Positions 52,968-60,726 of a stretch of 64,000 nt of DNA are shown here, piece by piece. The position numbers and the translations under genes were made by a program. The notes beneath the pieces are model-generated. The model was given only the letters and a program-made list of their open reading frames with translations, had not been told where the DNA came from and searched no databases. Positions within the stretch are counted from its first letter, which is position 1; each line of letters starts with the position of its first letter. Source of the stretch: Tepidimonas ignava (GTDB taxonomy: Bacteria; Pseudomonadota; Gammaproteobacteria; Burkholderiales; Burkholderiaceae_C); NCBI RefSeq assembly GCF_004342625.1, contig NZ_SMAH01000003.1, positions 167,773-231,772 of the forward strand. Reading direction: 5' to 3'.

Positions 52968-53710
52968 GCCTGACCCCTCCAGCACCGGTCCTGCCACGGG
53001 CACATCCGGCACTCGACATGGGTGGGCTCGGCGAAGGCGCGCGGCAGCAGTTCGCCGGCTTCGGTCGCCATGATGACCTTGACCGCCCGGTCGGACATGC
53101 GCTGCGCCAGATGGGCGTCGAACGGCACCCACTCGGCGTGGATCTCCATGGTGTCGGCGTTGACTGCGGTGAACAGGGCCGGATGCGCGTGCAGTTCGAG
53201 ATAGGCCTGGTAGAGCGCGACCTGGGCGGCGTAGACGGGGCGGGCAGACGCGAGCCGGTGCTTCTCCAACTCGCGCCACGACTTCGCTCCCAAGCACTTG
53301 TTCTCCCACAGCGCCGGGTAGCCGCAACCGAACCCCAGGTCGGGCCCGGCGACGATGACGCCATCGACGTGGCCCTGCAGGCGCCCGTCCAGCGCCGAGA
53401 AGCCGAATTGCTCGCCCGCGTCGTCGCGCGTGCGCAGATCGAAGCCCGCCGCGCGCAGCCATCCGACCATGCATTCTTCGATGACGTGCCCGCGCTCGAA
53501 GATACGCAGCATCCGACCGTCAGCCTCACGACCCGGATCGACCGGAGCGTCGGCAAACTCGTACTGCAGCGCGCGCTCGCAGGCGACCCCGAGGCGCGAG
53601 GCGCCCAGGTACGTGCGGCGAGGCTGCGCCGCGCGAGACTGCTGCATCCCGGCATCGATCAGCGCCGTGAGCTGACCCGACAGGCTCTTGGAGGCGTTGA
53701 AGTCCATCAT
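52964..53710 (-). CDS. Cas4/RecB-type exonuclease (PD-(D/E)XK)
   Basis: A 248-residue nuclease. ASRLGVACERALQYEFAD gives the N-terminal cysteine, GHVDGVIVAG and LWENKCLGAKSW give the D and E-x-K catalytic residues, and CRMCPWQDRCWRG closes the iron-sulphur-type cysteine set. Cas4-like exonucleases act with recombinases on phage DNA ends. ATG 53710 overlaps the previous stop as ATGA. Confidence 0.82.
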   Translation of the reverse strand: MMDFNASKSLSGQLTALIDAGMQQSRAAQPRRTYLGASRLGVACERALQYEFADAPVDPGREADGRMLRIFERGHVIEECMVGWLRAAGFDLRTRDDAGEQFGFSALDGRLQGHVDGVIVAGPDLGFGCGYPALWENKCLGAKSWRELEKHRLASARPVYAAQVALYQAYLELHAHPALFTAVNADTMEIHAEWVPFDAHLAQRMSDRAVKVIMATEAGELLPRAFAEPTHVECRMCPWQDRCWRGQA

Positions 53711-54222
53711 CGCCGCGCCTCCTTGGGTGCTGCCGTGCGTGCCGTCTGCGCTTGAGCCTTCGGCTCCTCCCACGGCAGATCGTCCTCGAGGTCGGCGAAG
53801 GGGTCGGACACCGGATCTTTCAAGCCCCGCACCGGCGGATACTTGGTCGCCTCGTGGTGCTCGACCATCGCGTCCGTGTAGCAGGTGACGATGGCGTCGA
53901 TCACCTGCAGCGCCTCGGCCTCGGAATACTCGCCCAGCGGCTTGTCGAAGCCGATGCTTTCTGCCGCCGCGCCGAAGGCCTTGAGGCACTTCCGCATCGC
54001 GGCGAGTTCGACGTCAGACGGATCGATCATGGCCACCTCCGTCTTGGGCGTGCGTCCTTCCTGCACCCGCAGCCACTGACCGTAGAGCGCGTGAAACGCC
54101 TGCTGGCAACGCCGCGAGCAGAACACCCAGTCGATCGGATAGCGCCGGGCGTCGCCCACCGGATGCCGAAGGTCCGAGTGGCCGTAGCCGCGCGCCTGTC
54201 GTTTGCAGACCCAGCACTTCAC
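53707..54222 (-). CDS. DUF6511 zinc-binding phage protein
   Basis: A 171-residue protein started at GTG 54222, which has GAGAGGAGG upstream. The first 45 residues hold CWVCKRQARGYGH and FCSRRCQQAFHALYG, a probable zinc-binding knuckle. The rest (MIDPSDVELAAMRKCLKAFG, and DAIVTCYTDAMVEHHE) is helical. This is the usual DUF6511 pattern, common in temperate phage recombination blocks. Function unknown. Confidence 0.7.
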   Translation of the reverse strand: MKCWVCKRQARGYGHSDLRHPVGDARRYPIDWVFCSRRCQQAFHALYGQWLRVQEGRTPKTEVAMIDPSDVELAAMRKCLKAFGAAAESIGFDKPLGEYSEAEALQVIDAIVTCYTDAMVEHHEATKYPPVRGLKDPVSDPFADLEDDLPWEEPKAQAQTARTAAPKEARR

Positions 54223-54233
54223 CGGCCCTCCTC

Positions 54234-54860
54234 TCACTGCGCCCAGGCCGGTTTGCCCGGCACGGCGGGGCGTTGCGGGGCGGCTGGCGGCATCGCCTGC
54301 GGCGGGATGGCCGCTGCTGGTGCACCGCTGGCGCCGCCGCCGGGGCTCTTGGGCGGCAGCCCCATCAAGGCGGCGTAGTCCTTGTGATCGGGCTCGATGA
54401 CGGTCTTGATGGTGTTCTTGTCCGCGCCGCGGCCGTCCTTCTCGATGTCGATGCGGGCGAGGAACTCGATGCCGTCGAGTTCGTGGAAACCCTGGATGCG
54501 CCGCGCGGCGGCGGCCTGCGGGCTCATGTCCTGGGGATGGACGTTGCGGGCGGAATTGAGCACGGCGCGCACGAAGCTGCGGCCCATCTGACCCCAGGTC
54601 GGCCCCTTGGGCGAATGCAGCCCGATGTTCCACCACACCTTGCGGCGGGCGTAGGGGCCCTCCAGCACCACGCCTTCACACGCGAGATAGACCGAGCCGG
54701 TCTCATAGCTCTGGGTCGCCCAGCCGCCTGTCCAGCCTTGGCTGGGGTCGTCGTAGCCGCCGGGCTTGATCGTCAGACGCACGCGGGCCAGCGTGCCATG
54801 CGGAATGAGGTCAAAGCCTTGCTGCTGCGCTTGGGCGTCGTTGAAGTCGGTCCAGGACAT
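54234..54860 (-). CDS. Phage recombination-block protein (ssDNA-binding-like)
   Basis: A 208-residue protein. The N-terminal 150 residues (GFDLIPHGTLARVRLTIKPG, GSVYLACEGVVLEGPYARRK) are beta-rich, followed by a flexible Pro/Ala-rich tail (AAAIPPQAMPPAAPQRPAVP). Such proteins lie next to AAA_24 ATPases in phages and may bind single-stranded DNA. Role inferred from neighbours. GAGGAG precedes the start. Confidence 0.52.
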   Translation of the reverse strand: MSWTDFNDAQAQQQGFDLIPHGTLARVRLTIKPGGYDDPSQGWTGGWATQSYETGSVYLACEGVVLEGPYARRKVWWNIGLHSPKGPTWGQMGRSFVRAVLNSARNVHPQDMSPQAAAARRIQGFHELDGIEFLARIDIEKDGRGADKNTIKTVIEPDHKDYAALMGLPPKSPGGGASGAPAAAIPPQAMPPAAPQRPAVPGKPAWAQ

Positions 54861-54861
54861 G

Positions 54862-55683
54862 TTATGCTCCTCTCGTTGCTAGGGTTGACGTTGCGCTGGC
54901 GCACTTGGCGATCAGCGCGGCGAGATTGGGCGGCTCGACAAGATCGAGTCGCCCGCTTCTGTCTTTGGCGGGGTAGCCCCAGGGATTGACGGTGTGGCAG
55001 ACGAAGGCGCGATACGCGCTGCCGTCCTCGGCCTTGATCTCGGCCAAGGTGACCACCTCGTCGACGATGCCGGGCAGCTCGGCGGCGGTCTTGGCGCCCT
55101 CGATCTGCGGCACGAAGACCTTGCGGTTGAAGTCGTCCAAGCGCTCGTCAAGGATGGCCACGAACACGACGTGCTTGCCGCGCGCGTGCTGCAGGTGGGT
55201 CAGCGCCCCGATGAGTTCGCTGCCCAGCAGGCCGTAGGCGCCGCGGGTGTCGGGCTTGCCGGTGCGTTCGCTGTAGGCCTGCGGCTGGGTCTTGGCCCAG
55301 ACGAGCGCCAGGCGCGCGAGTACCGTGATCGAGTCGACGAAGTAGGTGTCGTACTTGGCGAGTTGAACGGGATCGCCGTAGCGCTCGCACACATGCCGGT
55401 AATGCGCCTCGGAGAACGGTGCGTCCAGGGGCAGCGCCGGGTTCGGGCCGGCGAGGAACACCACGAGATCGCGGAACTCCGCCCAGGTGCTCGGGCGCAC
55501 GCAGTCGCCGCGCCAGTCCTTGACGGCCAGATCCCCGGCCTCGAGGTCGACGAACAGGGTCGAGGCTTCGGGCAGGGTCTTTAACTGGCTGGTCTTGCCG
55601 ATGCCGCTTTTGCCCAGCAGCACGAGCTTGACGCCCTGCTTCTCGCGCAGCCGCTGATCGGCGGTGATGATGGGAAGGGCCAT
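54862..55683 (-). CDS. RecA-like AAA_24 phage ATPase
   Basis: A 273-residue ATPase. LLGKSGIGKTSQLKTLP is the Walker A motif near residue 22; TLFVDLEAG and YDTYFVDSIT supply the Walker B region. The family (AAA_24) includes Sak4-like single-strand annealing ATPases. It probably drives strand annealing together with the Cas4-like nuclease. ATG 55683 has GAGGAGG at 7 nt; a GTG 3 nt earlier is possible. Confidence 0.78.
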   Translation of the reverse strand: MALPIITADQRLREKQGVKLVLLGKSGIGKTSQLKTLPEASTLFVDLEAGDLAVKDWRGDCVRPSTWAEFRDLVVFLAGPNPALPLDAPFSEAHYRHVCERYGDPVQLAKYDTYFVDSITVLARLALVWAKTQPQAYSERTGKPDTRGAYGLLGSELIGALTHLQHARGKHVVFVAILDERLDDFNRKVFVPQIEGAKTAAELPGIVDEVVTLAEIKAEDGSAYRAFVCHTVNPWGYPAKDRSGRLDLVEPPNLAALIAKCASATSTLATRGA

Positions 55684-56165
55684 CACGCCACCTCCTCATC
55701 GAGAGCCAGCCTGAACGTGGGCTTGCCAGGCTTGACCGTGCGCGCGGCTTCGAACTGCGAGCGCAGCGCGGCGGGCCAGTTGTTGAAGCGCGACTCGGAC
55801 ACGCTGAACTCGACGTCCAGGTAGTCCTCGACCTTCTCGCCGGCGGCGGCGATGCGCCGGGCAATCGCCGCCAGTTGCACCTGGTCCCAGGACACGCGCT
55901 TCGGGACATCGACCGTCACGCGCAGCGGTCCGTCGTTCAGATGCACGACGCCGAAGTCCTTGCCCGCCTCGAGGCGGGCAGCACGGGCCTGCTCGCCGTA
56001 GGCGGCCTCCAGCGCAGCGTCGAACTTGGCGCGGGCCTGCTTGAGCCAGGCGAGCGCTTCGTCCAGGTTGCGGCTGATCTCCGCCTTCTGGGCGGGCGGC
56101 AGTGCGGCCAGCTGGCCGACGGACATCGCGGCGAGGTCGGCGGGGTAGAGAGTGAGGTCGCTCAT
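55683..56165 (-). CDS. Gp157-like early phage protein
   Basis: A 160-residue protein. The first 100 residues are helical (QKAEISRNLDEALAWLKQAR, and AYGEQARAARLEAGKDFGVV), then a beta part follows. It resembles phage Gp157-like proteins of early blocks, which have been linked to phage resistance or recombination. It is directly upstream of the AAA ATPase, with overlap. Family assignment is tentative. Confidence 0.52.
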   Translation of the reverse strand: MSDLTLYPADLAAMSVGQLAALPPAQKAEISRNLDEALAWLKQARAKFDAALEAAYGEQARAARLEAGKDFGVVHLNDGPLRVTVDVPKRVSWDQVQLAAIARRIAAAGEKVEDYLDVEFSVSESRFNNWPAALRSQFEAARTVKPGKPTFRLALDEEVA

Positions 56166-56175
56166 GGCCGCCCCC

Positions 56176-56439
56176 TCACTGGTACGCCCGAGCGGACGTC
56201 GAGTAGCGCGAGACGCGCCGCTCGAAGGCCTCGACGTCGCTGATCAGGTAGGTGACGCGCGAGCCGAGCTTGCAGAAGACGGGGCCGAGTTGCTCCTGCC
56301 GCCAACGGCGCAGGGTGTGGACGGACAACCGCCAGCGGGCGGCGAGTTCGAACTCGTTCAGAGCGATGGGTGGCGCATCCGGTGCCGATGCGGGGCGGGC
56401 ATCCCGGCCGGATTGAACAGGTGCAGCGAGGATTGGCAT
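56176..56439 (-). CDS. Excisionase-like HTH protein, first gene of early block
   Basis: An 87-residue protein. LNEFELAARWRLSVHTLRRW is an HTH_17/AlpA-type helix-turn-helix, followed by the wing (FCKLGSRVTYLISDVEAFER). Proteins of this kind act as excisionases or transcription activators. It starts the minus-strand early operon and faces a plus-strand operon across a 228-bp gap. Its ribosome site is part of a hairpin. Confidence 0.72.
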   Translation of the reverse strand: MPILAAPVQSGRDARPASAPDAPPIALNEFELAARWRLSVHTLRRWRQEQLGPVFCKLGSRVTYLISDVEAFERRVSRYSTSARAYQ

Positions 56440-56442
56440 GGC

Positions 56443-56467
56443 AAGGCTCCTTGTGTTTGGGAGCCTT
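56443..56467 (-). promoter_or_regulatory. Hairpin hiding the ribosome site of the excisionase-like gene
   Basis: On the minus strand AAGGCTCC-CAAACACAA-GGAGCCTT forms a perfect 8-bp stem. The 3' arm contains the GGAG ribosome site of the HTH gene 7 nt before its ATG. Folding would block translation, so this could be a translational switch. Seen in sequence; function inferred. Confidence 0.6.
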
Positions 56468-56601
56468 TATTCCATGGGCCGGGGCTTTGGGCTTGGGCGC
56501 GAGTCTTTTAGGCGATGGCACCGATAGGGCGCCTCCTCCGGTGCGGCCGCCGCTCGCCTAAGTCATTGATGCACCTCAATATCCACCAGGCATTTCGTTT
56601 A

Positions 56602-56629
56602 TTGCGATTTCGTTCGTTTCGGTTATACT
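56602..56629 (+). promoter_or_regulatory. Promoter of the plus-strand HTH/PIN operon
   Basis: TTGCGA at 56602-56607 and TATACT at 56624-56629 with 16 bp between them form a strong sigma-70 promoter. Three TTTCGTT-like units lie in or next to the spacer (from about 56592) and may be an operator for the HTH product. The start codon follows 38 nt later. Confidence 0.75.
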
Positions 56630-56667
56630 GCCCCTTGCTGAGAATCACCCCCTGTCTGGAGAGCCCC

Positions 56668-57129
56668 ATGACGACCCCCACCATCCCCAAGGCGCTGCCC
56701 TCGGCCGAGGACGTCGCGCTCGCCCGGGAGTCCGGGCGCGTGCTCTCGACGGTGCTGCAAACGCGCGCCGAGACCCAGCAGATCGATTTCCACGACGACA
56801 AGGGCGCGGTGCGCTCGGTGACGCTGCCGACCACGGCGCTGCGGTTGCTGCTGGACGTGCTGACCGAGATCGGCCAGGGCAATGCCGTCACCGTCATCCC
56901 CATCCACGCCGAACTGACCACGCAGGAAGCGGCCGACCTGCTCAACGTCTCGCGGCCCTTCCTCGTGCAGTTGCTGGAAAAAGGCGAGATCCCGTTCCAC
57001 AAGATCGGCACGCATCGTCGCGTGCGCTACCAGGACGTGATCGCCTACAAGCACCGGATCGATGCCGAGCGCCGCAAGGCCCTCGACGAACTGGCCGCGC
57101 AGGCCCAGGAACTCGGCATGGGGTACTGA
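56668..57129 (+). CDS. Excisionase-type HTH protein, candidate antitoxin
   Basis: A 153-residue protein. The C-terminal half (HAELTTQEAADLLNVSRPFL, LEKGEIPFHKIGTHRRVRY) is an HTH_17 excisionase-type DNA-binding domain. In several two-gene modules, such a protein lies before a PIN-domain toxin and acts as its antitoxin. The N-terminal 90 residues (LTEIGQGNAVTVIPI) may bind the partner. It overlaps no gene; the PIN gene starts 4 nt later. Confidence 0.75.
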   Translation: MTTPTIPKALPSAEDVALARESGRVLSTVLQTRAETQQIDFHDDKGAVRSVTLPTTALRLLLDVLTEIGQGNAVTVIPIHAELTTQEAADLLNVSRPFLVQLLEKGEIPFHKIGTHRRVRYQDVIAYKHRIDAERRKALDELAAQAQELGMGY

Positions 57130-57133
57130 GCGG

Positions 57134-57706
57134 ATGAGCTCGCACTTCACCGTCGTCTACGACGCCTGCGTGCTCTATCCCGCGCCCCTGCGCGACCTGC
57201 TGATGCATCTGGCGCTGTCGGACCTGTACCGGGCGCGCTGGAGCGACATGATTCACGACGAGTGGATGCGCCACGTGCTGGCCAGCCGTCCCGATCTCTC
57301 GGTCGAACAGCTCGAGCGCACGCGGCGGCTGATGAACGCCCACGTCCGCGACTGCCTAGTCACCGGCTTCGAGTACCTGATTGCCTCGATCGAGTTGCCC
57401 GACCCCAGCGACCGCCATGTGGTGGCGGCCGCCATCCACGCCGGCGCCAGCCTCATCGTGACATTCAACCTCAAGGACTTCCCCGCTGAGGCGCTCAAGC
57501 CCTACAACCTCGCGGCGCAGCATCCGGACGACTTCATCGTCGATCTGCTGGATCTGCACCCGGCCGGCGTGCTCGAAGCAGTCGCCCGCCACCGCCGCAG
57601 TCTGAAGAACCCGCCCAAGTCGGCGGACGACTACCTGGACACCCTGCTGGCGCAGGGGCTGACGCAATCGGTGGCGGTGATGCGCCCATGGGTCATGGCC
57701 ATGTGA
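57134..57706 (+). CDS. PIN-domain protein, candidate toxin
   Basis: A 190-residue PIN nuclease. Conserved features: TVVYDACVLYPAPLRDLL with an N-terminal aspartate, a middle glutamate in DEWMRHVL, and DPSDRHVVAAAIHAGASLIV followed by TFNLKDFP with the last acidic residues. Length is above VapC's 130 because of a C-terminal helical extension. PIN toxins cut RNA. It is 4 nt after the HTH gene, a typical toxin-antitoxin spacing. Confidence 0.8.
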   Translation: MSSHFTVVYDACVLYPAPLRDLLMHLALSDLYRARWSDMIHDEWMRHVLASRPDLSVEQLERTRRLMNAHVRDCLVTGFEYLIASIELPDPSDRHVVAAAIHAGASLIVTFNLKDFPAEALKPYNLAAQHPDDFIVDLLDLHPAGVLEAVARHRRSLKNPPKSADDYLDTLLAQGLTQSVAVMRPWVMAM

Positions 57707-57731
57707 GGCACCGCGCTGTATCGGAGGGAGC

Positions 57732-59987
57732 ATGGGCAAGAAGACCCTGACCAACGCACACTGTCTGCTGGAGCTGGTCGAGCGCGTGCCGGCCTCAGTC
57801 CTCAAGCTGTTCGCCGGCCTGCCCGAGTGCCTGGGACTGCAGCGCGGGTTTGATTGGACGCAGCCCGACGAGGGGCTGAGCGCTGCCCTCATCGAGCACA
57901 TCAAGCACCTGCGCAAGGAGCAGCGCGATCCGGCCGAGCGCGAAGCTTTGCGGGTGCTGCGCCTGAGCACCGTGCGCGGGGCCGCCATCCTCGCCACCGT
58001 CGCCGAGCAGCTCTACGACGAGGACCTGCTCGCACGGTTTCGTGCGCAAGAAGGCGGCGAGGTCGGTCGCGCGGTGTGGATGCGCACGCACAGCGAGGCC
58101 TCGATCAAGCTCTTCGACACTGCCGAGTCCATCGTCAACACCCAGGACCTGAAGGGGCTCAAACGCCTGCACGACGCGTTCGACGTGCCTGGCGAGGCGC
58201 CGCCCTTCCTGTGGAACGATGAGGTCAAGGACCGGCTGGAAGCGCAACTCACCGAGGCGATGCGGCTGGCCGAGCCCTGCGAGGTCATCCACGTGGCCAT
58301 GGAGGAGCCGAACCGGCAAGGCCAGACCCAGGCGACACACTACCTCGTGGTGCGTTTCGCCGGCGATCAGGTGGCCGCGGTGGAGATGCGCAACCGCCAG
58401 CGCAAGAGCTTCTTCTACTTCCCGGCGCGCGACGCCACCCTGATCTACGCGCCCCATCGCGGGCTCGTCGAAGTCTTTGCTCCGACACTGGGCATCCGTG
58501 CGCCGCTGGCCAACGTGCTGTCCCGGCACGGCTTCAAGGCTCCCTTGTCGAACCGTCCGCTGGACCGCTCGCGCTACGACCTGTCGCGCTTTGCGCGGCC
58601 ACTGAAGGACACCAAGCCGCGCATCGACGGGGGCCGCATCGAGCGGCTGTATCTGACCGAAGCCAAGGCTTTGCTTGGGCATGCCACGGACGCCGTCACG
58701 CTGCACATCGACAGCGGCGCAGAACTGCACGAGGTGATCGACGAGCGCTGGGGCAACCATCCCTTCGCGCAGCCCAGCGCCTTGCTCGGCGTGACCCTGG
58801 TGGCCGAACTGGTGTTCGAGGGGGAGACGGCGACCACCCCGCTGGCCATCGTGCTGGCCGAGCCCGGTCGCTGCAGCCTGGCTGGCGAGAAAGACCAACG
58901 CCTGCGCCGCGCCGGGATGCAACTGCTCGAGGCCCTGGGGGTGCGCAAACCGCTGCACCCGGGCTGCGGGCGGGACGATCCGAGCCTGATCGCGCAGGTG
59001 GCTCGGCTTCTGGAGAGCGCCAGCAGCCCGATGGACGGCTTCGCACTGCATAAGCTCGGCATCGACATCGAGCGGCTGCAGGACGAAGGCATCCTCATCG
59101 AAGGCGAGCGCATCGCCGAGCTGTCGGTCCCCGTCGACGAAGGCGAGCCGATGAAGGTGGTGCTCGAACGCTGCGCCGATGCCGACACCGTGCGCTACCG
59201 CGATCCTCTGACGGGCAGCGACGTGGTCATGCCGGCCCGTCTCGCCCGGCGCTGGAAGGTGCAGCTGGACTGGTTGCGCGAGGAATTGATCACGGCGCTG
59301 GGATCGGCCTTGAAAGGACCCCGCAGTCGGCACTTCGACGACGAGCCGGTGTTCCTTGGCGAGATCGACATCGACGGCCATGCCGTGGCGCTGTACTTCG
59401 CCTCCAGGATGTCCCACGAGCGCGCGTACGCGAAAGTCGACGCTGCGCTGAGGCTTCGTCCGCGCCCGGTGGCGGGCGTGGTGTTGACGACGACCTCGAC
59501 GCCGCTGCCATTCGCCGGCACCAATGTCGTCATTCCCATCGAGGATGTGCTCGCCGATGCGGGCAACGGCAGCGCCATCGACCTGGACCGGCTGAAGGTG
59601 GCCTATCGCCACGGGCAACTGGCGGCCATGGGCGGGTCGACGGTGACGCTCAAGGTCGCCCCCGATGGTCACGCGGCGACGCTGTACCTTCCGGGCAAGG
59701 CGCCGTGGCGGGTCACGGGCAAAGCAAGGATCGCCGTCTTGCAGCGGCTGGTGGAGGCCTGGGCCGCAGGAACGCCCCACGTCAACACGAAGGCGCTGAT
59801 GGCCGGCACGGGCTGCACGTCTCCGGCCAACCTCTTCACCGGCAAGCACTCGCCCTGGCGCGACTATCTCGAAAGGGTCCCAGGCACGCGGGCGTGGCAG
59901 CTGAAGCTGACCCCACTCGATCGAGTGATCGTCGATGACAGCGACACGCGCAGCGCTGCGATCGAAGCAGTCACCGAAGACGTCTGA
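57732..59987 (+). CDS. Large protein of unknown function after the HTH/PIN pair
   Basis: A 751-residue protein with GGAGGG before ATG 57732, 25 nt after the PIN stop. I recognise no family. It starts helical (NAHCLLELVERVPASVLKLF), and contains alpha-beta segments (VIHVAMEEPNRQGQTQATHY, KSFFYFPARDATLIYAPHRG, LGVTLVAELVFEGETATTPL). No transmembrane segment or Walker motif is visible. Its close spacing to the PIN pair suggests that all three are co-expressed. It is the largest gene of the plus-strand island. Confidence 0.6.
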   Translation: MGKKTLTNAHCLLELVERVPASVLKLFAGLPECLGLQRGFDWTQPDEGLSAALIEHIKHLRKEQRDPAEREALRVLRLSTVRGAAILATVAEQLYDEDLLARFRAQEGGEVGRAVWMRTHSEASIKLFDTAESIVNTQDLKGLKRLHDAFDVPGEAPPFLWNDEVKDRLEAQLTEAMRLAEPCEVIHVAMEEPNRQGQTQATHYLVVRFAGDQVAAVEMRNRQRKSFFYFPARDATLIYAPHRGLVEVFAPTLGIRAPLANVLSRHGFKAPLSNRPLDRSRYDLSRFARPLKDTKPRIDGGRIERLYLTEAKALLGHATDAVTLHIDSGAELHEVIDERWGNHPFAQPSALLGVTLVAELVFEGETATTPLAIVLAEPGRCSLAGEKDQRLRRAGMQLLEALGVRKPLHPGCGRDDPSLIAQVARLLESASSPMDGFALHKLGIDIERLQDEGILIEGERIAELSVPVDEGEPMKVVLERCADADTVRYRDPLTGSDVVMPARLARRWKVQLDWLREELITALGSALKGPRSRHFDDEPVFLGEIDIDGHAVALYFASRMSHERAYAKVDAALRLRPRPVAGVVLTTTSTPLPFAGTNVVIPIEDVLADAGNGSAIDLDRLKVAYRHGQLAAMGGSTVTLKVAPDGHAATLYLPGKAPWRVTGKARIAVLQRLVEAWAAGTPHVNTKALMAGTGCTSPANLFTGKHSPWRDYLERVPGTRAWQLKLTPLDRVIVDDSDTRSAAIEAVTEDV

Positions 59988-60091
59988 CCGCCGTTGAGGC
60001 GTCAGCGCGCCGCGCCGATTGATCGGCGTTGCGATCCGCTTCGGAAATCTGCGCACATCATCCCTGGCGGTTTCGATTCCCTGGAGCCGTC

Positions 60092-60283
60092 ATGAGAAAC
60101 CTCGAACTTGCATCTCCGGCAGAGATGAGCGCCAGCGCCCGTGCTGGCGAAATCACCACCATCCTTGCGGCCGCCATCGTCCGTACCCTCGGGTCTTCCG
60201 GGCTGGAACAGAGCGCGGTTCGCCTTGGCTTCTTGCCCGACCAGCGCGTTCATACAACCCCCTCTCAACAGGAGAAGTTGTGA
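60092..60283 (+). CDS. Small protein upstream of DUF2924
   Basis: A 63-residue protein (ELASPAEMSASARAGEITTI, LAAAIVRTLGSSG). The last 20 residues (LGFLPDQRVHTTPSQQEKL) are encoded by leader copy 5. The stop overlaps the DUF2924 start as TGATG. Small ORFs in this place occur near other DUF2924 genes; function unknown. Confidence 0.5.
   Translation: MRNLELASPAEMSASARAGEITTILAAAIVRTLGSSGLEQSAVRLGFLPDQRVHTTPSQQEKL
60223..60253 (+). repeat. Five-copy leader element, copy 5
   Basis: The most divergent copy (CCTTGGCTTCTTGCCCGACC, then AGCGCGTTCAT). CAGCGCGTTCAT is unchanged and the peptide frame is kept (LGFLPDQRVHT). It ends 29 nt before the DUF2924 start. The GAAC to GACC change breaks the short palindrome seen in the other copies, so hairpin structure is not what is conserved. 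Confidence 0.8.
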
Positions 60284-60726
60284 TGAACGAGAAACAAGCT
60301 TCCGTCGCGGCGCGGATCGCCGAGCTGAGTCACCTGCCGATGGCCGAACTCTGGGTGCTCTGGGATCGGTACTTCGAGCGGCGCCCGGAGTTTCCGAACC
60401 GCACCCATGTCGAATCCCGTATCGCCTACAAGCTGCAGGAAGAAGCCTTCGGCGGACTCGCACCCGAAACGCGCCAGCGCCTTGAGGCCATCGGCGCGAA
60501 GCACTCCAAGATCAAACTGCGCGCGCGCCCGCGCAAGTTCGACTTCGCACCGGGCACCGTGCTGCTGCGCGAATGGGGCGAGCGCGAGCATCGGGTGACG
60601 GTCAATGCCGAGGGCCATTTCGAGTACGAGGGCCACACCTTCAAGAGCTTGACGGCGGTGGCTCGGCACATCACCGGCCAGCATTGGAGCGGTCCGCTGT
60701 TCTTCGGCCTGAAAGGAGGCGCCTGA
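60283..60726 (+). CDS. DUF2924 family protein
   Basis: A 147-residue protein of DUF2924. MNEKQASVAARIAELSHLPM, WDRYFERRPEFPNRTHVESR and TVLLREWGEREHRVTVNAEG are typical; the last part (FKSLTAVARHITGQHWSGPL) is a common DNA-binding-like fold. In many bacteria it is followed by a serine recombinase, as here with an ATGA overlap. It may guide or regulate recombination. Confidence 0.8.
   Translation: MNEKQASVAARIAELSHLPMAELWVLWDRYFERRPEFPNRTHVESRIAYKLQEEAFGGLAPETRQRLEAIGAKHSKIKLRARPRKFDFAPGTVLLREWGEREHRVTVNAEGHFEYEGHTFKSLTAVARHITGQHWSGPLFFGLKGGA

Noticed and set aside
52964..53710. Cas4 as a sign of CRISPR
   Set aside because: No repeats, Cas1 or Cas2 are present; it lies in a phage recombination block, where Cas4-like exonucleases are common.
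57795..60056. 753-codon minus-strand frame opposite the 751-residue protein
   Set aside because: The plus-strand frame has a ribosome site, an operon context and a more protein-like composition. The minus frame is rich in runs typical of antisense translation.
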